64,000 nt of DNA, taken from positions 1 to 64,000 of the forward strand of contig JAUIHI010000033.1 of NCBI GenBank assembly GCA_030432295.1, read 5' to 3'. Position numbers and translations under genes: made by a program. The notes under the pieces were generated by a model. The model saw only the letters and a list, made by a program, of their open reading frames with translations, did no database searches and was not told where the DNA came from. This stretch comes from Anaerolineae bacterium. GTDB lineage: Bacteria; Chloroflexota; Anaerolineae; Caldilineales; Caldilineaceae. Below are positions 41,124 through 48,319 of the stretch, in pieces (positions within the stretch are counted from its first letter, which is position 1; each line of letters starts with the position of its first letter).

Positions 41124-41829
41124 TGGCTGTTCCGCCTTCCGCCAGCAGAGCCAGCCAGCGCGGGTGCTGATGGGCCGCGGTCTGCTGGCGCATGGCTGTG
41201 TGGAATTGGTTTGCGTCAACGCCAGCGCTGTGGGACGAGGCACGAGCATTGGGACTGATCAGCCCAGCCAGGGAAGCGGCGAAGTCGGCGGTGTGCTGCT
41301 GCTCGGCTGCCGATTGTCCGGCCAGGACTCCGCCGGACAGTCCACCGCTGTAAAAGAGCGCGTGAAATTCGTCCAGCGGCTCACCCGTTTCCCCGAACAG
41401 GTGGCGCAGGTGGGACTCGCTCAGGTCTTTGAGGACATCGGAGAAGATCGCCACCACCTGGGGATTGTCCGTGTGGGCTGCGGCCACCGCTGCCTGGCTG
41501 AAGCAATAGTCACCGGCCAGGACTGTGCCGCCCACTAGGGATTTGTCCAGCGTGTCCGCGTCCGGGTTCTGCAGCAGCAGGAGTTTGTGCAGGGAGAGGG
41601 CCACATCCAGCAGCACCATCGCCGTCGCCAGTTGAATGCGTGCCGTGCGCTGGACGGCGGTATCGCTGTCGGGCAGGGCCGCGGCCAGCACAACCCCGGC
41701 CAGGGGAGAGCCAGCCCGGGCGTCCACTTCGTGGCGGATAAACTCGCCCAGAGATGAATGTTCGGTTTCAGTCGCTGCGGCCACCTGTGCCCGCACATCG
41801 GCCAGTTCGGCCAGAAAATCCTCGGTCAT
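41113..41829 (-). CDS. Polyprenyl-synthetase-like protein lacking the Asp-rich motif
   Basis: 238 residues. Helical throughout. The order of segments (PLAGVVLAAALPDSDTAVQ, TARIQLATAMVLLDVALSLHKLLLL, LDKSLVGGTVLAGDYCFSQAAVAAA, VVAIFSDVLKDLSESHLRHL) resembles the N-terminal half of trans-prenyltransferases, whose third segment normally reads L-x-G-D-x-L-x-x-x-A. The first D-D-x-x-D motif, essential for Mg-diphosphate binding, is absent (LHKLLLLQNPD at that place), and the second motif is also missing. It may be a non-catalytic homologue or small subunit, like those of some heterodimeric prenyl synthases. The ATP-grasp gene overlaps its stop. The family call is tentative. Confidence 0.45.
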   Translation of the reverse strand: MTEDFLAELADVRAQVAAATETEHSSLGEFIRHEVDARAGSPLAGVVLAAALPDSDTAVQRTARIQLATAMVLLDVALSLHKLLLLQNPDADTLDKSLVGGTVLAGDYCFSQAAVAAAHTDNPQVVAIFSDVLKDLSESHLRHLFGETGEPLDEFHALFYSGGLSGGVLAGQSAAEQQHTADFAASLAGLISPNARASSHSAGVDANQFHTAMRQQTAAHQHPRWLALLAEGGTANDD

Positions 41830-41849
41830 ACAGCGTTCTCCGTGGAAGG

Positions 41850-41929
41850 GATTGGAGATTGGGGATTAGGGACTGGGAATCGGGCGTCGTTGTTTCCCCG
41901 TCCCTAATCCCCAGTCCCCGATCCCCTCT
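41850..41929. repeat. Imperfect inverted repeat between two minus-strand genes
   Basis: Words GGATTAGGGACTGGG and GTCCCTAATCCCCAGTCCCC pair imperfectly around a short loop. The unit GGGGATTAGGGAC is the common core of both arms. It lies exactly in the spacer after the HAD gene. Confidence 0.65.
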
Positions 41930-43006
41930 TTACGCCCACGCCTCAATCAGTGCGGGCAGTTGGTTCAGTTCGTCGATTACCGCATCGGGTGTAACCGTAT
42001 CCACAATGCGCTGGTCTTCGGCCAGGGGAATCATCCGGCAGTGGACGGTCAGGCTGCCCATCTCCAGGCCACCGGCGATGTCGTGTTTCAGGCTGTCACC
42101 CACACAGACCAGTTCGTAGGGCTCGGCGTCCCAGGCTTTCAGGGCCGCGTCGTAGATTTCCCGGCCCGGTTTGCGCCACTCCACCGCCGCGCTGCACAGG
42201 CAGACATCCAGAAAAGGACGCAGGCTGGTGTAGTCCACAATGCGCTGGAAGACCCGGTCGCAGCCGTAGTTGGCGATTACCGCTATTTTGTAGCCCTCGG
42301 CTTTCAGGCCGCGCAGCAACTCTACCGCGCCGGGCATTGGCTCCCAGGCGGTCATCTCCGGCGCGTAGAATATATCCACGGCCCGGTGCAGCACGTCCAG
42401 GTCCATGCGCGAGGTGGGATAGCCGAAGAATTGGAGCAGAAAACTCAGTGCGTCGTCGGCGATGTGCTCTTCCTGCTCGTCGTCGGATTTTGTCTCGGCA
42501 AAGATACGGGCCTCGACGATATTCTTCCAGAAATCCTCCGGGAACTCCATTCCGGTCGAGCGCATATAGCTTTCGGCCTGGCGCGCGCCGCTCTCCATCA
42601 GTTCGGCAAGCGGCTGTTTGATCCGGGCCAGTGTGTTGTCAAAGTCGAAGACAATGCCCTGGACCAGTCGCCGGGGACGCAGACTGTCGGCGGGCAATTC
42701 GGGATAGAAGTTTGCCATCAACCCGGCCAGCCGCTCTGGCTCGACTGAGACGTCCTCCTCCTCTGCCTCTGCGGCTTCTGATTCGAGGGCGATAGCTGTG
42801 GGCGAGGTTGCCGGGAAATTGGCGGCCCTGGCTTTGGCCCGCTTCATAAATTCGTCCAACTCGTCCAGGGAGAGCGCTTCCATTCCATTGCTCAAGCGCT
42901 GGTTCAGTTCGGGCGCAGGGTCAGGCCCAGAGTCAGGCCCAGAGTCGGGCACAGAGTCGGGCAGGGGGTCGTTGTCGGCTTTGGGTCGTCCAGATTGTTC
43001 GCTCAT
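41930..43006 (-). CDS. HAD-superfamily hydrolase with acidic N-terminal extension
   Basis: 358 residues from ATG 43006. The first 100 residues are low-complexity and acidic, including a short repeat DSVPDSGPDSGPDPAP encoded by 12-base tandem units. The HAD core follows: VQGIVFDFDNTLARI (motif I, nucleophile Asp), IAVIANYGCDRVF (motif II region), EWRKPGREIYDAAL (motif III Lys), and LVCVGDSLKHDIAGG (motif IV). The cap region is helical, as in phosphoglycolate-phosphatase-like enzymes. Substrate unknown. The likely promoter sits so close that the transcript may start at the ATG itself. Confidence 0.82.
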   Translation of the reverse strand: MSEQSGRPKADNDPLPDSVPDSGPDSGPDPAPELNQRLSNGMEALSLDELDEFMKRAKARAANFPATSPTAIALESEAAEAEEEDVSVEPERLAGLMANFYPELPADSLRPRRLVQGIVFDFDNTLARIKQPLAELMESGARQAESYMRSTGMEFPEDFWKNIVEARIFAETKSDDEQEEHIADDALSFLLQFFGYPTSRMDLDVLHRAVDIFYAPEMTAWEPMPGAVELLRGLKAEGYKIAVIANYGCDRVFQRIVDYTSLRPFLDVCLCSAAVEWRKPGREIYDAALKAWDAEPYELVCVGDSLKHDIAGGLEMGSLTVHCRMIPLAEDQRIVDTVTPDAVIDELNQLPALIEAWA

Positions 43007-43012
43007 TAGTAC

Positions 43013-43042
43013 AGTATGCGTAGAGGGTGGCTGTTCTGTCAA
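43013..43042 (-). promoter_or_regulatory. Promoter of the HAD hydrolase, possibly leaderless
   Basis: On the minus strand TTGACA (43042-43037) and CATACT (43018-43013) are 18 bases apart. The expected start (about 43006) coincides with the A of the start codon at 43006. Confidence 0.45.
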
Positions 43043-43099
43043 ATGGAGGGGGCAAACGGGAAAGTCCCAGAGATTGCCCCAAACGCCTTCTCTGCTGTA

Positions 43100-43195
43100 A
43101 GATTGACGAGAATTTGGACGCGGATAAACGCAGAGGAACGCAGATTTTTTCTGGAACAGCGTCTATCCGCGTAAATCTGCGTCCCACCCACTTTC
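43100..43195. repeat. Repeat-rich leader region of the MBL gene
   Basis: Words GGACGCGGATAAACGCAGAG, GAACGCAGATTTTTTC and CTATCCGCGTAAATCTGCG form imperfect inverted pairs (GGACGC..CGCGTAAATCTGCGTCC). Similar words occur at 6196-6268 and 7196-7260. Confidence 0.6.
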
Positions 43196-43207
43196 AGGAG
43201 TATTTCT

Positions 43208-44107
43208 ATGCCCTATACATTGAACATTGGCTCGATTCGCTGCCACATTGTCAGCGACGGAATCCAGTGGAGCGACGGCGGCGGCTTCTTTGGGCTGGTG
43301 CCCCGCATTCTGTGGGAGCCGATTATCCGCCCGGACGAGCGCAACCGCATCCCGGTGGCCCTGCGTTCTCTGCTCATCGAGTCGGACGCGGGGCTGATTC
43401 TGGTGGACACGGGCCAGGGGGACAAACTGGGCGATCGGGAGTGGCGGCGCTTTGGAATGGAACCCCGGCTGGAACGGCTGATCGGGGAGATGGCTGAAGT
43501 CGGCTTTGGGCCGGAAGATGTGGATGTGGTGCTCTTCACCCACCTGCACAGTGACCACGCAGGGGGCGCCACCCGCTGGGTCGACCAGAACGATCCGTCC
43601 AGTGGACTTCTCCCCACTTTCCCCAACGCCCGCTATCTGGCCCAACGGGTGGAGATGGCCGAGGCCACCTTCCCCAACGAGCGCACCCGGGGCACCTATT
43701 TTCCCCAGAACTGGCAGCCGTTACAGGCCGCGGGGTTGCTGGAACTTGTGGATGGGGATCAGCGGCTGGCCGGGGGCGTGCATACCCAGGTTGTGCCGGG
43801 GCACACCAGCAGCATCCAGGCCGTGTGGGTGGAAGACGGCGGCGAGAGCCTGCTCTTTTTGGGGGATACGTGCAGTTGGGCCGCGCATCTGGACCGACTG
43901 GCCTGGGTTCCTGCCTTCGATATTCTGCCTATGCAGAGCATTGAGGGCAAACGGCGGCTGCGCGCCCAGGCTCTGGAACGCAACACTCTGCTATTTTTTC
44001 AGCACGATGGACAGGTGGTAACAGGGCGGCTGGGAGAAGGGGCACGGGGCGCGGAAGTTCGGGTTGAGATCAGCGAAGACCCGTGGGCAGATGTGACCGG
44101 TGAATAG
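43208..44107 (+). CDS. MBL-fold metallo-hydrolase
   Basis: 299 residues, ATG after TCAGGAG. Metallo-beta-lactamase fold with LFTHLHSDHAGGATRW (zinc-binding H-x-H-x-D-H), the following metal residues in VPGHTSSIQAVWV (His) and FLGDTCSWAAHL (Asp), and GLILVDTGQGDK in the first strand. It resembles the quorum-quenching/AHL-lactonase and glyoxalase-II-like group, but the substrate cannot be told. Length is normal for the stand-alone group. It stands alone on the plus strand. Confidence 0.88.
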   Translation: MPYTLNIGSIRCHIVSDGIQWSDGGGFFGLVPRILWEPIIRPDERNRIPVALRSLLIESDAGLILVDTGQGDKLGDREWRRFGMEPRLERLIGEMAEVGFGPEDVDVVLFTHLHSDHAGGATRWVDQNDPSSGLLPTFPNARYLAQRVEMAEATFPNERTRGTYFPQNWQPLQAAGLLELVDGDQRLAGGVHTQVVPGHTSSIQAVWVEDGGESLLFLGDTCSWAAHLDRLAWVPAFDILPMQSIEGKRRLRAQALERNTLLFFQHDGQVVTGRLGEGARGAEVRVEISEDPWADVTGE

Positions 44108-44136
44108 CGAATTGTGAAAGGGGAGCCACCTGCCAC

Positions 44137-45006
44137 CTACTCCTCTTTTGGCACATCGCGCAGGGGCACATTCAGTTCTACTGCACTGGCGCTGACCCAG
44201 CCGCCTGCCCGATCCGGTGTGCGGATTTGCAGCCAGCGCCCGCTGTCGTCTTTGGCATAGACAGTCGTTGTCAGGCCGGGGAGCAGACTGACATCCGTCT
44301 CGAAGTCCCGGCCTGGGCCGACCCGCAGCGGGGTGGACTTTGTGACCAGTGCATAGGGCATGGCCCCATCCACCGGTGAATCCCCGCTCCAGAAACCCCG
44401 TTTGGCCTGGGCGGCTTCCGTCGCCAGCTTGCGAAACTCCACGGCCAGGGTCACGTCCGGTTTGAACTCTAAAGGCTGCGCCCAGCCCTGGGCCAACATC
44501 TGCTCGTTGACGAAGACGCCCTGGTCGGTGTAGATAAAACGCAGCAGACGCCCGTAGCGGTCTTTGTCGGTTTTGTCCTGGGCCAGCCACAGACTGCCGC
44601 TGCCCAGCAGGGCCTGGTTGGCGGCAGCCGCGGCTTTGTAGCCCGGTTCGCCCCGCTCCGGTGTGTCAATCCCCACATAGCGCACAGTCAATTCTTGGCC
44701 GCCGATGGTGACATCAATTGTGTCGCCGTCCACGACCTTTACCAGCACAGCCTGGAGCGCGCCGTCCGGCACGTTGCCTGGGATGGACGGGGCCGGTGTT
44801 GTAATCGGCAACGCCTCCTGCAACTCCGGCAGGCGGAAGATATCCACGCCAAAGCCCGCGGCCAGAATGCCCGCAATGATCAGAATAATTCCCCACTGCC
44901 AGGGGGAGACCCGTTTGCGGATTTCTCTGGCGGTGGCATCGGCCTGGGCCGCGGCCCGGTCGTCGACTGTCTCTCTGTTCTCGATATTTTTACTGTTTTC
45001 GCTCAT
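44137..45006 (-). CDS. Membrane-anchored thermonuclease (SNase) with SH3-like domain
   Basis: 289 residues. A single membrane helix (WQWGIILIIAGILAAGFGV, about 37-55) follows a charged cytoplasmic N-terminus, so the rest should be outside. The staphylococcal-nuclease domain has VVDGDTIDVTIGG, LTVRYVGIDTPERGEPG (Arg and Glu of the active site) and DKTDKDRYGRLLRFIY (second active-site Arg). The C-terminal 70 residues (TPLRVGPGRDFETDVSLLPG, then GGWVSASAVELN) form a bacterial SH3-like domain, often cell-wall binding. It probably degrades extracellular nucleic acid for nutrient use or defence against foreign DNA; this is inferred from domains and location. Confidence 0.88.
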   Translation of the reverse strand: MSENSKNIENRETVDDRAAAQADATAREIRKRVSPWQWGIILIIAGILAAGFGVDIFRLPELQEALPITTPAPSIPGNVPDGALQAVLVKVVDGDTIDVTIGGQELTVRYVGIDTPERGEPGYKAAAAANQALLGSGSLWLAQDKTDKDRYGRLLRFIYTDQGVFVNEQMLAQGWAQPLEFKPDVTLAVEFRKLATEAAQAKRGFWSGDSPVDGAMPYALVTKSTPLRVGPGRDFETDVSLLPGLTTTVYAKDDSGRWLQIRTPDRAGGWVSASAVELNVPLRDVPKEE

Positions 45007-45074
45007 CCTGCCGCCTCTGGGTCTGTCATTTTTGTCTGTTGATATTTAGGCCATGATTTTGGGTGCTTATCTGC

Positions 45075-45974
45075 CTACGGCCAGGCCAGGTCCGCAAAGG
45101 GGTGCGCACCGGCGGGTGTCAGAATGTAATGTGCGCCGATGTCGAAAAGCTCCACACAATCGACAATTTTGTAGCCTTTGGCAAAGGCCGCCTCGATCAG
45201 TTCCCGCTGAAAGAGCCGCCACTCTACCAGCTGCCCCCGCCCCTCGGCCCGCAGGCTGGCCAGGCTGTCAGGAATCGGGATCGCCACCGGCCGCCCGTCC
45301 AGCCGCAGACGGCTCTCCACCGGGATGCGTACCCGCCCCCCCACGCCCAGGGGCCGGGTCTCGCCGATTTCGATGCTCTTGCCATCCCAGACCGGCAGCA
45401 TCTTTTGGGACGAGAGCGCGAACTTCACCCGGGGGCTGTCCATCCGCCACTCCACCTGGCAGCGGTCCGTGGGCAGTCCCGCGTTGAGCGCGTCGTCCAT
45501 CGGCCCGTAGACATCCCGGTGATAGGTGTGGCAGGTAGCCCCCAGCCGGTGGATGTTGAAAAGGGCGTTGACCCGCTGCAAGGGGTCGTAGGTCCAGGTC
45601 ATCCAATCCATCAGCCCTTCGGCCAGCAGATACTCTCGCTGGGCCAGTTTCAGGGCCAGACCGATGCCCTGGCCGTGAAATTCGGTCAGCACACCCGCGA
45701 TGTGGCTGCAAAATTTCAGCGCGGGCGGGTCGGTGTGGGTGTCAAAGCCGGGCCAGCCAAAGGCCATCCCCACCATCCCGCCGGTGGACTCGGCCCCGTC
45801 CGCCACAAATGCGCCCTGCAACAGGCCACCGTTTTTGGCCTGGGTCACCAGCACGTGGATGGGAATTACGTCGTCCTCGCCGCTGGACCAGATGCGTTGC
45901 TGCAATTTTTGAAAATTGTAAAAATCGTCCAGGCTCTTCAGCACTCGAATCGTAACAGGTGTCGAGTTGTTCAT
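45075..45974 (-). CDS. GNAT-like acyltransferase (COG3375 type)
   Basis: 299 residues from ATG 45974; the longer open frame upstream is a shadow of the SDR gene. N-terminal part: [51 protein letters not shown], and the acetyl-CoA loop region [22 protein letters not shown] (Q-x-x-G-x-G/A pattern). It continues with [21 protein letters not shown], typical of the predicted GNAT superfamily proteins of COG3375. Acceptor unknown. The start overlaps the stop of the upstream SDR by 4 bases (ATGA), so the two are translationally coupled. Confidence 0.82.
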   Translation of the reverse strand: MNNSTPVTIRVLKSLDDFYNFQKLQQRIWSSGEDDVIPIHVLVTQAKNGGLLQGAFVADGAESTGGMVGMAFGWPGFDTHTDPPALKFCSHIAGVLTEFHGQGIGLALKLAQREYLLAEGLMDWMTWTYDPLQRVNALFNIHRLGATCHTYHRDVYGPMDDALNAGLPTDRCQVEWRMDSPRVKFALSSQKMLPVWDGKSIEIGETRPLGVGGRVRIPVESRLRLDGRPVAIPIPDSLASLRAEGRGQLVEWRLFQRELIEAAFAKGYKIVDCVELFDIGAHYILTPAGAHPFADLAWP

Positions 45975-46732
45975 CGGGCAGTCCACCCCAAGTCGATGTC
46001 CCAGGCCGCGCCGGTGACAGCCCCGGCCGCGTCTGAGCAGAGATAGGCGACGAGTGACGCGATCTCGTCCGGTTCGATCAGCCGTTTGATGGCTGCGGGT
46101 TCCAGCATCACCTGGGCAACCACATCCTCGGCGCTGATACCCCGGCTGCGGGCCTGGTCGGCAATCTGGCTTTCCATCAGTGGAGTGCGCACGTAGGCCG
46201 GACAGAGGGCGTTGACGGTGATGCCGACATCGCCCCCTTCCAGCGCAGCCGTGCGGGTCAGACCGATCAGCCCGTGCTTGGCCGAGATGTAGCCCGCCTT
46301 GAAGGGCGAGGCCACTTTGCCGTGGATGGAGGAGATGTTGACCACCCGTCCCCAGCCCTGTTCCGCCATCTGGGGCCAAACGTATTTTGTCAGCAGAAAC
46401 GGCGCAGTGAGCATCACCGCCAGCAGCCGCTCCCACACATCTTCGGGGAAGTCGGCGATGGGCGCGATGTGCTGGAAACCCGCGTTGTTGACCAGAATAT
46501 CGGCCCGGCCAAAGTGGGCGACGGTCTCGTCCACAGCTCGGCGACAGTCGGCCCGCCGGGAGAGATCAGCTTCAAGCGCCAGACCGCCGATGGCGTCGGC
46601 CACGGCGCTGGCCTGGGCCGCGTTCAAATCGACGACGGCTACCCGGCAACCGTTCGCGGCCAACCGTTCGGCCACAGCCCGGCCAATCCCACTGGCCCCG
46701 CCGGTTACAATTGCCACACGACCTTCAGTCAT
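45971..46732 (-). CDS. bdhA: 3-Hydroxybutyrate dehydrogenase (SDR)
   Basis: 253 residues. NAD-dependent oxidation of D-3-hydroxybutyrate to acetoacetate, in ketone-body and polyhydroxybutyrate turnover. SDR motifs: [60 protein letters not shown] (Ser, Tyr, Lys). The diagnostic bdhA part is [24 protein letters not shown] and the C-terminal [16 protein letters not shown], with a tail ending DIDLGWTAR. It is coupled to a GNAT-like gene. No PHB synthase is present in the window. Confidence 0.88.
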   Translation of the reverse strand: MTEGRVAIVTGGASGIGRAVAERLAANGCRVAVVDLNAAQASAVADAIGGLALEADLSRRADCRRAVDETVAHFGRADILVNNAGFQHIAPIADFPEDVWERLLAVMLTAPFLLTKYVWPQMAEQGWGRVVNISSIHGKVASPFKAGYISAKHGLIGLTRTAALEGGDVGITVNALCPAYVRTPLMESQIADQARSRGISAEDVVAQVMLEPAAIKRLIEPDEIASLVAYLCSDAAGAVTGAAWDIDLGWTAR

Positions 46733-46755
46733 TCATTCCTCCCCAAATGTTTTGC

Positions 46756-46826
46756 GTAGGTTGGGTTCTCGCGGCGTATATTGGAGGGTTAGTGCAACGT
46801 CCTCCTGCCGCAAGAACCCAACCTAC
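46756..46826. repeat. Inverted repeat upstream of bdhA
   Basis: GTAGGTTGGGTTCTCGCGG (46756-46774) pairs with CCGCAAGAACCCAACCTAC (46808-46826) at 18 of 19 positions. It lies 23 bases upstream of the bdhA start codon and could affect its expression. Confidence 0.75.
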
Positions 46827-46873
46827 ACCACCTCAAGCGCGGGTGATGCCGTTTTTGTTGCAAAATAGACACC

Positions 46874-46905
46874 GAAGTTCGACTTTTTCCAAAAAGTCGA
46901 ACTTC
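46874..46905. repeat. Palindromic repeat identical to the copy at 23281-23312
   Basis: A 32-base palindrome with GAAGTTCGACTTTTT as left arm and a CC spacer. The same 32 bases occur in the spacer at 23281-23312, more than 23 kb away. Confidence 0.85.
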
Positions 46906-46977
46906 TTACTTCGGGATATCTACTATACCACCGGATAGGTAGAGTTTTCAACGTTGAGCGTTGGTTTGCAATGGATG

Positions 46978-47000
46978 AAAAAAAGACGGCCCTGTGGCCG
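46978..47000 (-). terminator. Intrinsic terminator beyond the REC-kinase gene
   Basis: On the minus strand CGGCC (47000-46996) pairs with GGCCG (46991-46987) over ACAG, followed by seven U (46984-46978). It would end a transcript from the kinase operon after the large inverted repeat at 47058-47167. Confidence 0.6.
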
Positions 47001-47057
47001 CCACCCTTCTTTTGTGCGATATGCGCACACTGGACCCCCGTGAAGCAGTCAATCATC

Positions 47058-47167
47058 CATTGGACCTGCCTGCTCCTCCCCTCACAGCGCAAGGGTGCGC
47101 CGACCCGCCTAAAGGAACCACGCCAATTTTCGCAGTGCCAAAGAGCGAGGAGCAGGCAGGTCCAATG
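47058..47167 (-). ncRNA. Candidate structured RNA or repeat with a perfect 21-base closing stem
   Basis: CATTGGACCTGCCTGCTCCT plus C (47058-47078) is exactly complementary to 47147-47167, enclosing 68 bases with smaller hairpins (GCGC at 47087-47090 with GCGC at 47097-47100). A T-tract terminator follows at 46978-47000 on the minus strand. Either the 3' part of the kinase transcript or a separate ~190-base RNA (a 6S-like size) is possible. No promoter of its own was found. Confidence 0.4.
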
Positions 47168-47185
47168 TGCGTCTGTCTCCGCCGA

Positions 47186-48277
47186 TCATCCGACGGGAAG
47201 GGTCAGATGTGTCGACGTATATTCATGGGGGACGCTCTCAATCGAGAAGGTGCCGCCAAGCTGTTCGGCGGCCAGACGTGCGATGGTCAGGCCCAGTCCT
47301 TGCCCCTGCTGTTCATAGCGTTTGCGTTCAAATTGGGTATAGGCCCCTGTCTGGGCAATCTGCTCTGGTGTCATCCCTCTGCCCTGGTTGGTGATGGTAA
47401 TGTTGAATGTGCCGTTGTCCCTGGCCCCCGATATTTGTACGGGTGTGCCTGCTTCAGAAAATTTGAAGGCATTCTCGAACAGTTCTTCCAGCAGCGGCAG
47501 CAGATAAGGTCCATTGACCTGGAGCAGTCCGTTGGCCAACTCCAGATTCAGATCCGTCTCTCGATTGACCTCTTGGGCCTTCTGCTCTGCCAAATCACTG
47601 ATCAGTGAAGTATGGATCGTCGTGACATTCCCGTCGGTGTCCCCTGCATTGGCTACGCCCTGCGCGTCCACTGTCAACTCGGCATAGAGCAGAAAGCGCT
47701 GGATTAAACGCTGCAAACGTTGACCGGCGTGAAAAATGCTGCCGCCAATTTCCTTGAGTTCAGCCGGTGCCATGGCCTCGTCGGCTTCCAGCAGAAGTGA
47801 GGAGTAGCCAAGAATTATGGTGAGCGGTGTGCGCAGTTCGTGGGGCAGCATCAGGGCCATATTCTGACGCAATTCATCCATTTGGCTTTCATAGTGCTGT
47901 GCGACAGCAGACTGTTTCTTGAGCCGGCTGGCAATGGCTTCCAGCACTTCGTCGTGGGTAAATGGTTTGGTGAGATAATCATCAGCGCCCAGGTCCATTC
48001 CCGTGCGCATATCGCTACGACTGGTCTTGGCTGTAAGAAAAATAAATGGAATGGAGTTTGTGTAGGGGTCCTCCGATAGGGCTTCCAAAACCTGATACCC
48101 ATCCATTTTGGGCATTTGTATGTCACAGATAATCAGGTCGGGCAGGTGCTGACGAATGAGTTCGATGCCATCGCGACCGTCGCTGGCGCTGAAAGCTGTG
48201 TGACCTTCCAATTCCAAGAGTTCGTGTAGATTTTCGCGTACAGCATTTTCGTCTTCAATCACAATAATCTTGCTCAT
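47186..48277 (-). CDS. Response-regulator/histidine-kinase fusion (REC-HisKA-HATPase)
   Basis: 363 residues from ATG 48277 (GGAGGG eight bases upstream). Receiver domain: IIVIEDENAVREN, LIICDIQMPKMDGYQVLE (phospho-Asp), IFLTAKTSR, DYLTKPFTHDE. HisKA: MALMLPHELRTPLTIILGY (phospho-His). The HATPase has LEELFENAFKFSE (N box) and GQGLGLTIARL (G2). Its G1 box reads TITNQGRGMTP, with Asn where the adenine-binding Asp normally stands (usually D-x-G-x-G), so ATP binding may be altered. Architecture equals that of the kinase at 9722-10849. It is the last gene of a kinase run and probably receives phosphate from the upstream kinases. Confidence 0.9.
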   Translation of the reverse strand: MSKIIVIEDENAVRENLHELLELEGHTAFSASDGRDGIELIRQHLPDLIICDIQMPKMDGYQVLEALSEDPYTNSIPFIFLTAKTSRSDMRTGMDLGADDYLTKPFTHDEVLEAIASRLKKQSAVAQHYESQMDELRQNMALMLPHELRTPLTIILGYSSLLLEADEAMAPAELKEIGGSIFHAGQRLQRLIQRFLLYAELTVDAQGVANAGDTDGNVTTIHTSLISDLAEQKAQEVNRETDLNLELANGLLQVNGPYLLPLLEELFENAFKFSEAGTPVQISGARDNGTFNITITNQGRGMTPEQIAQTGAYTQFERKRYEQQGQGLGLTIARLAAEQLGGTFSIESVPHEYTSTHLTLPVG

Positions 48278-48319
48278 AATGCCCTCCTTGCATGTGAACA
48301 TATCTACGCTTGCCAATCC

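Noticed and set aside
45975-46436. Long open frame joined to the GNAT-like gene
   Set aside because: It is a frame-shifted shadow of bdhA; the overlap ATGA marks the real start at 45974.
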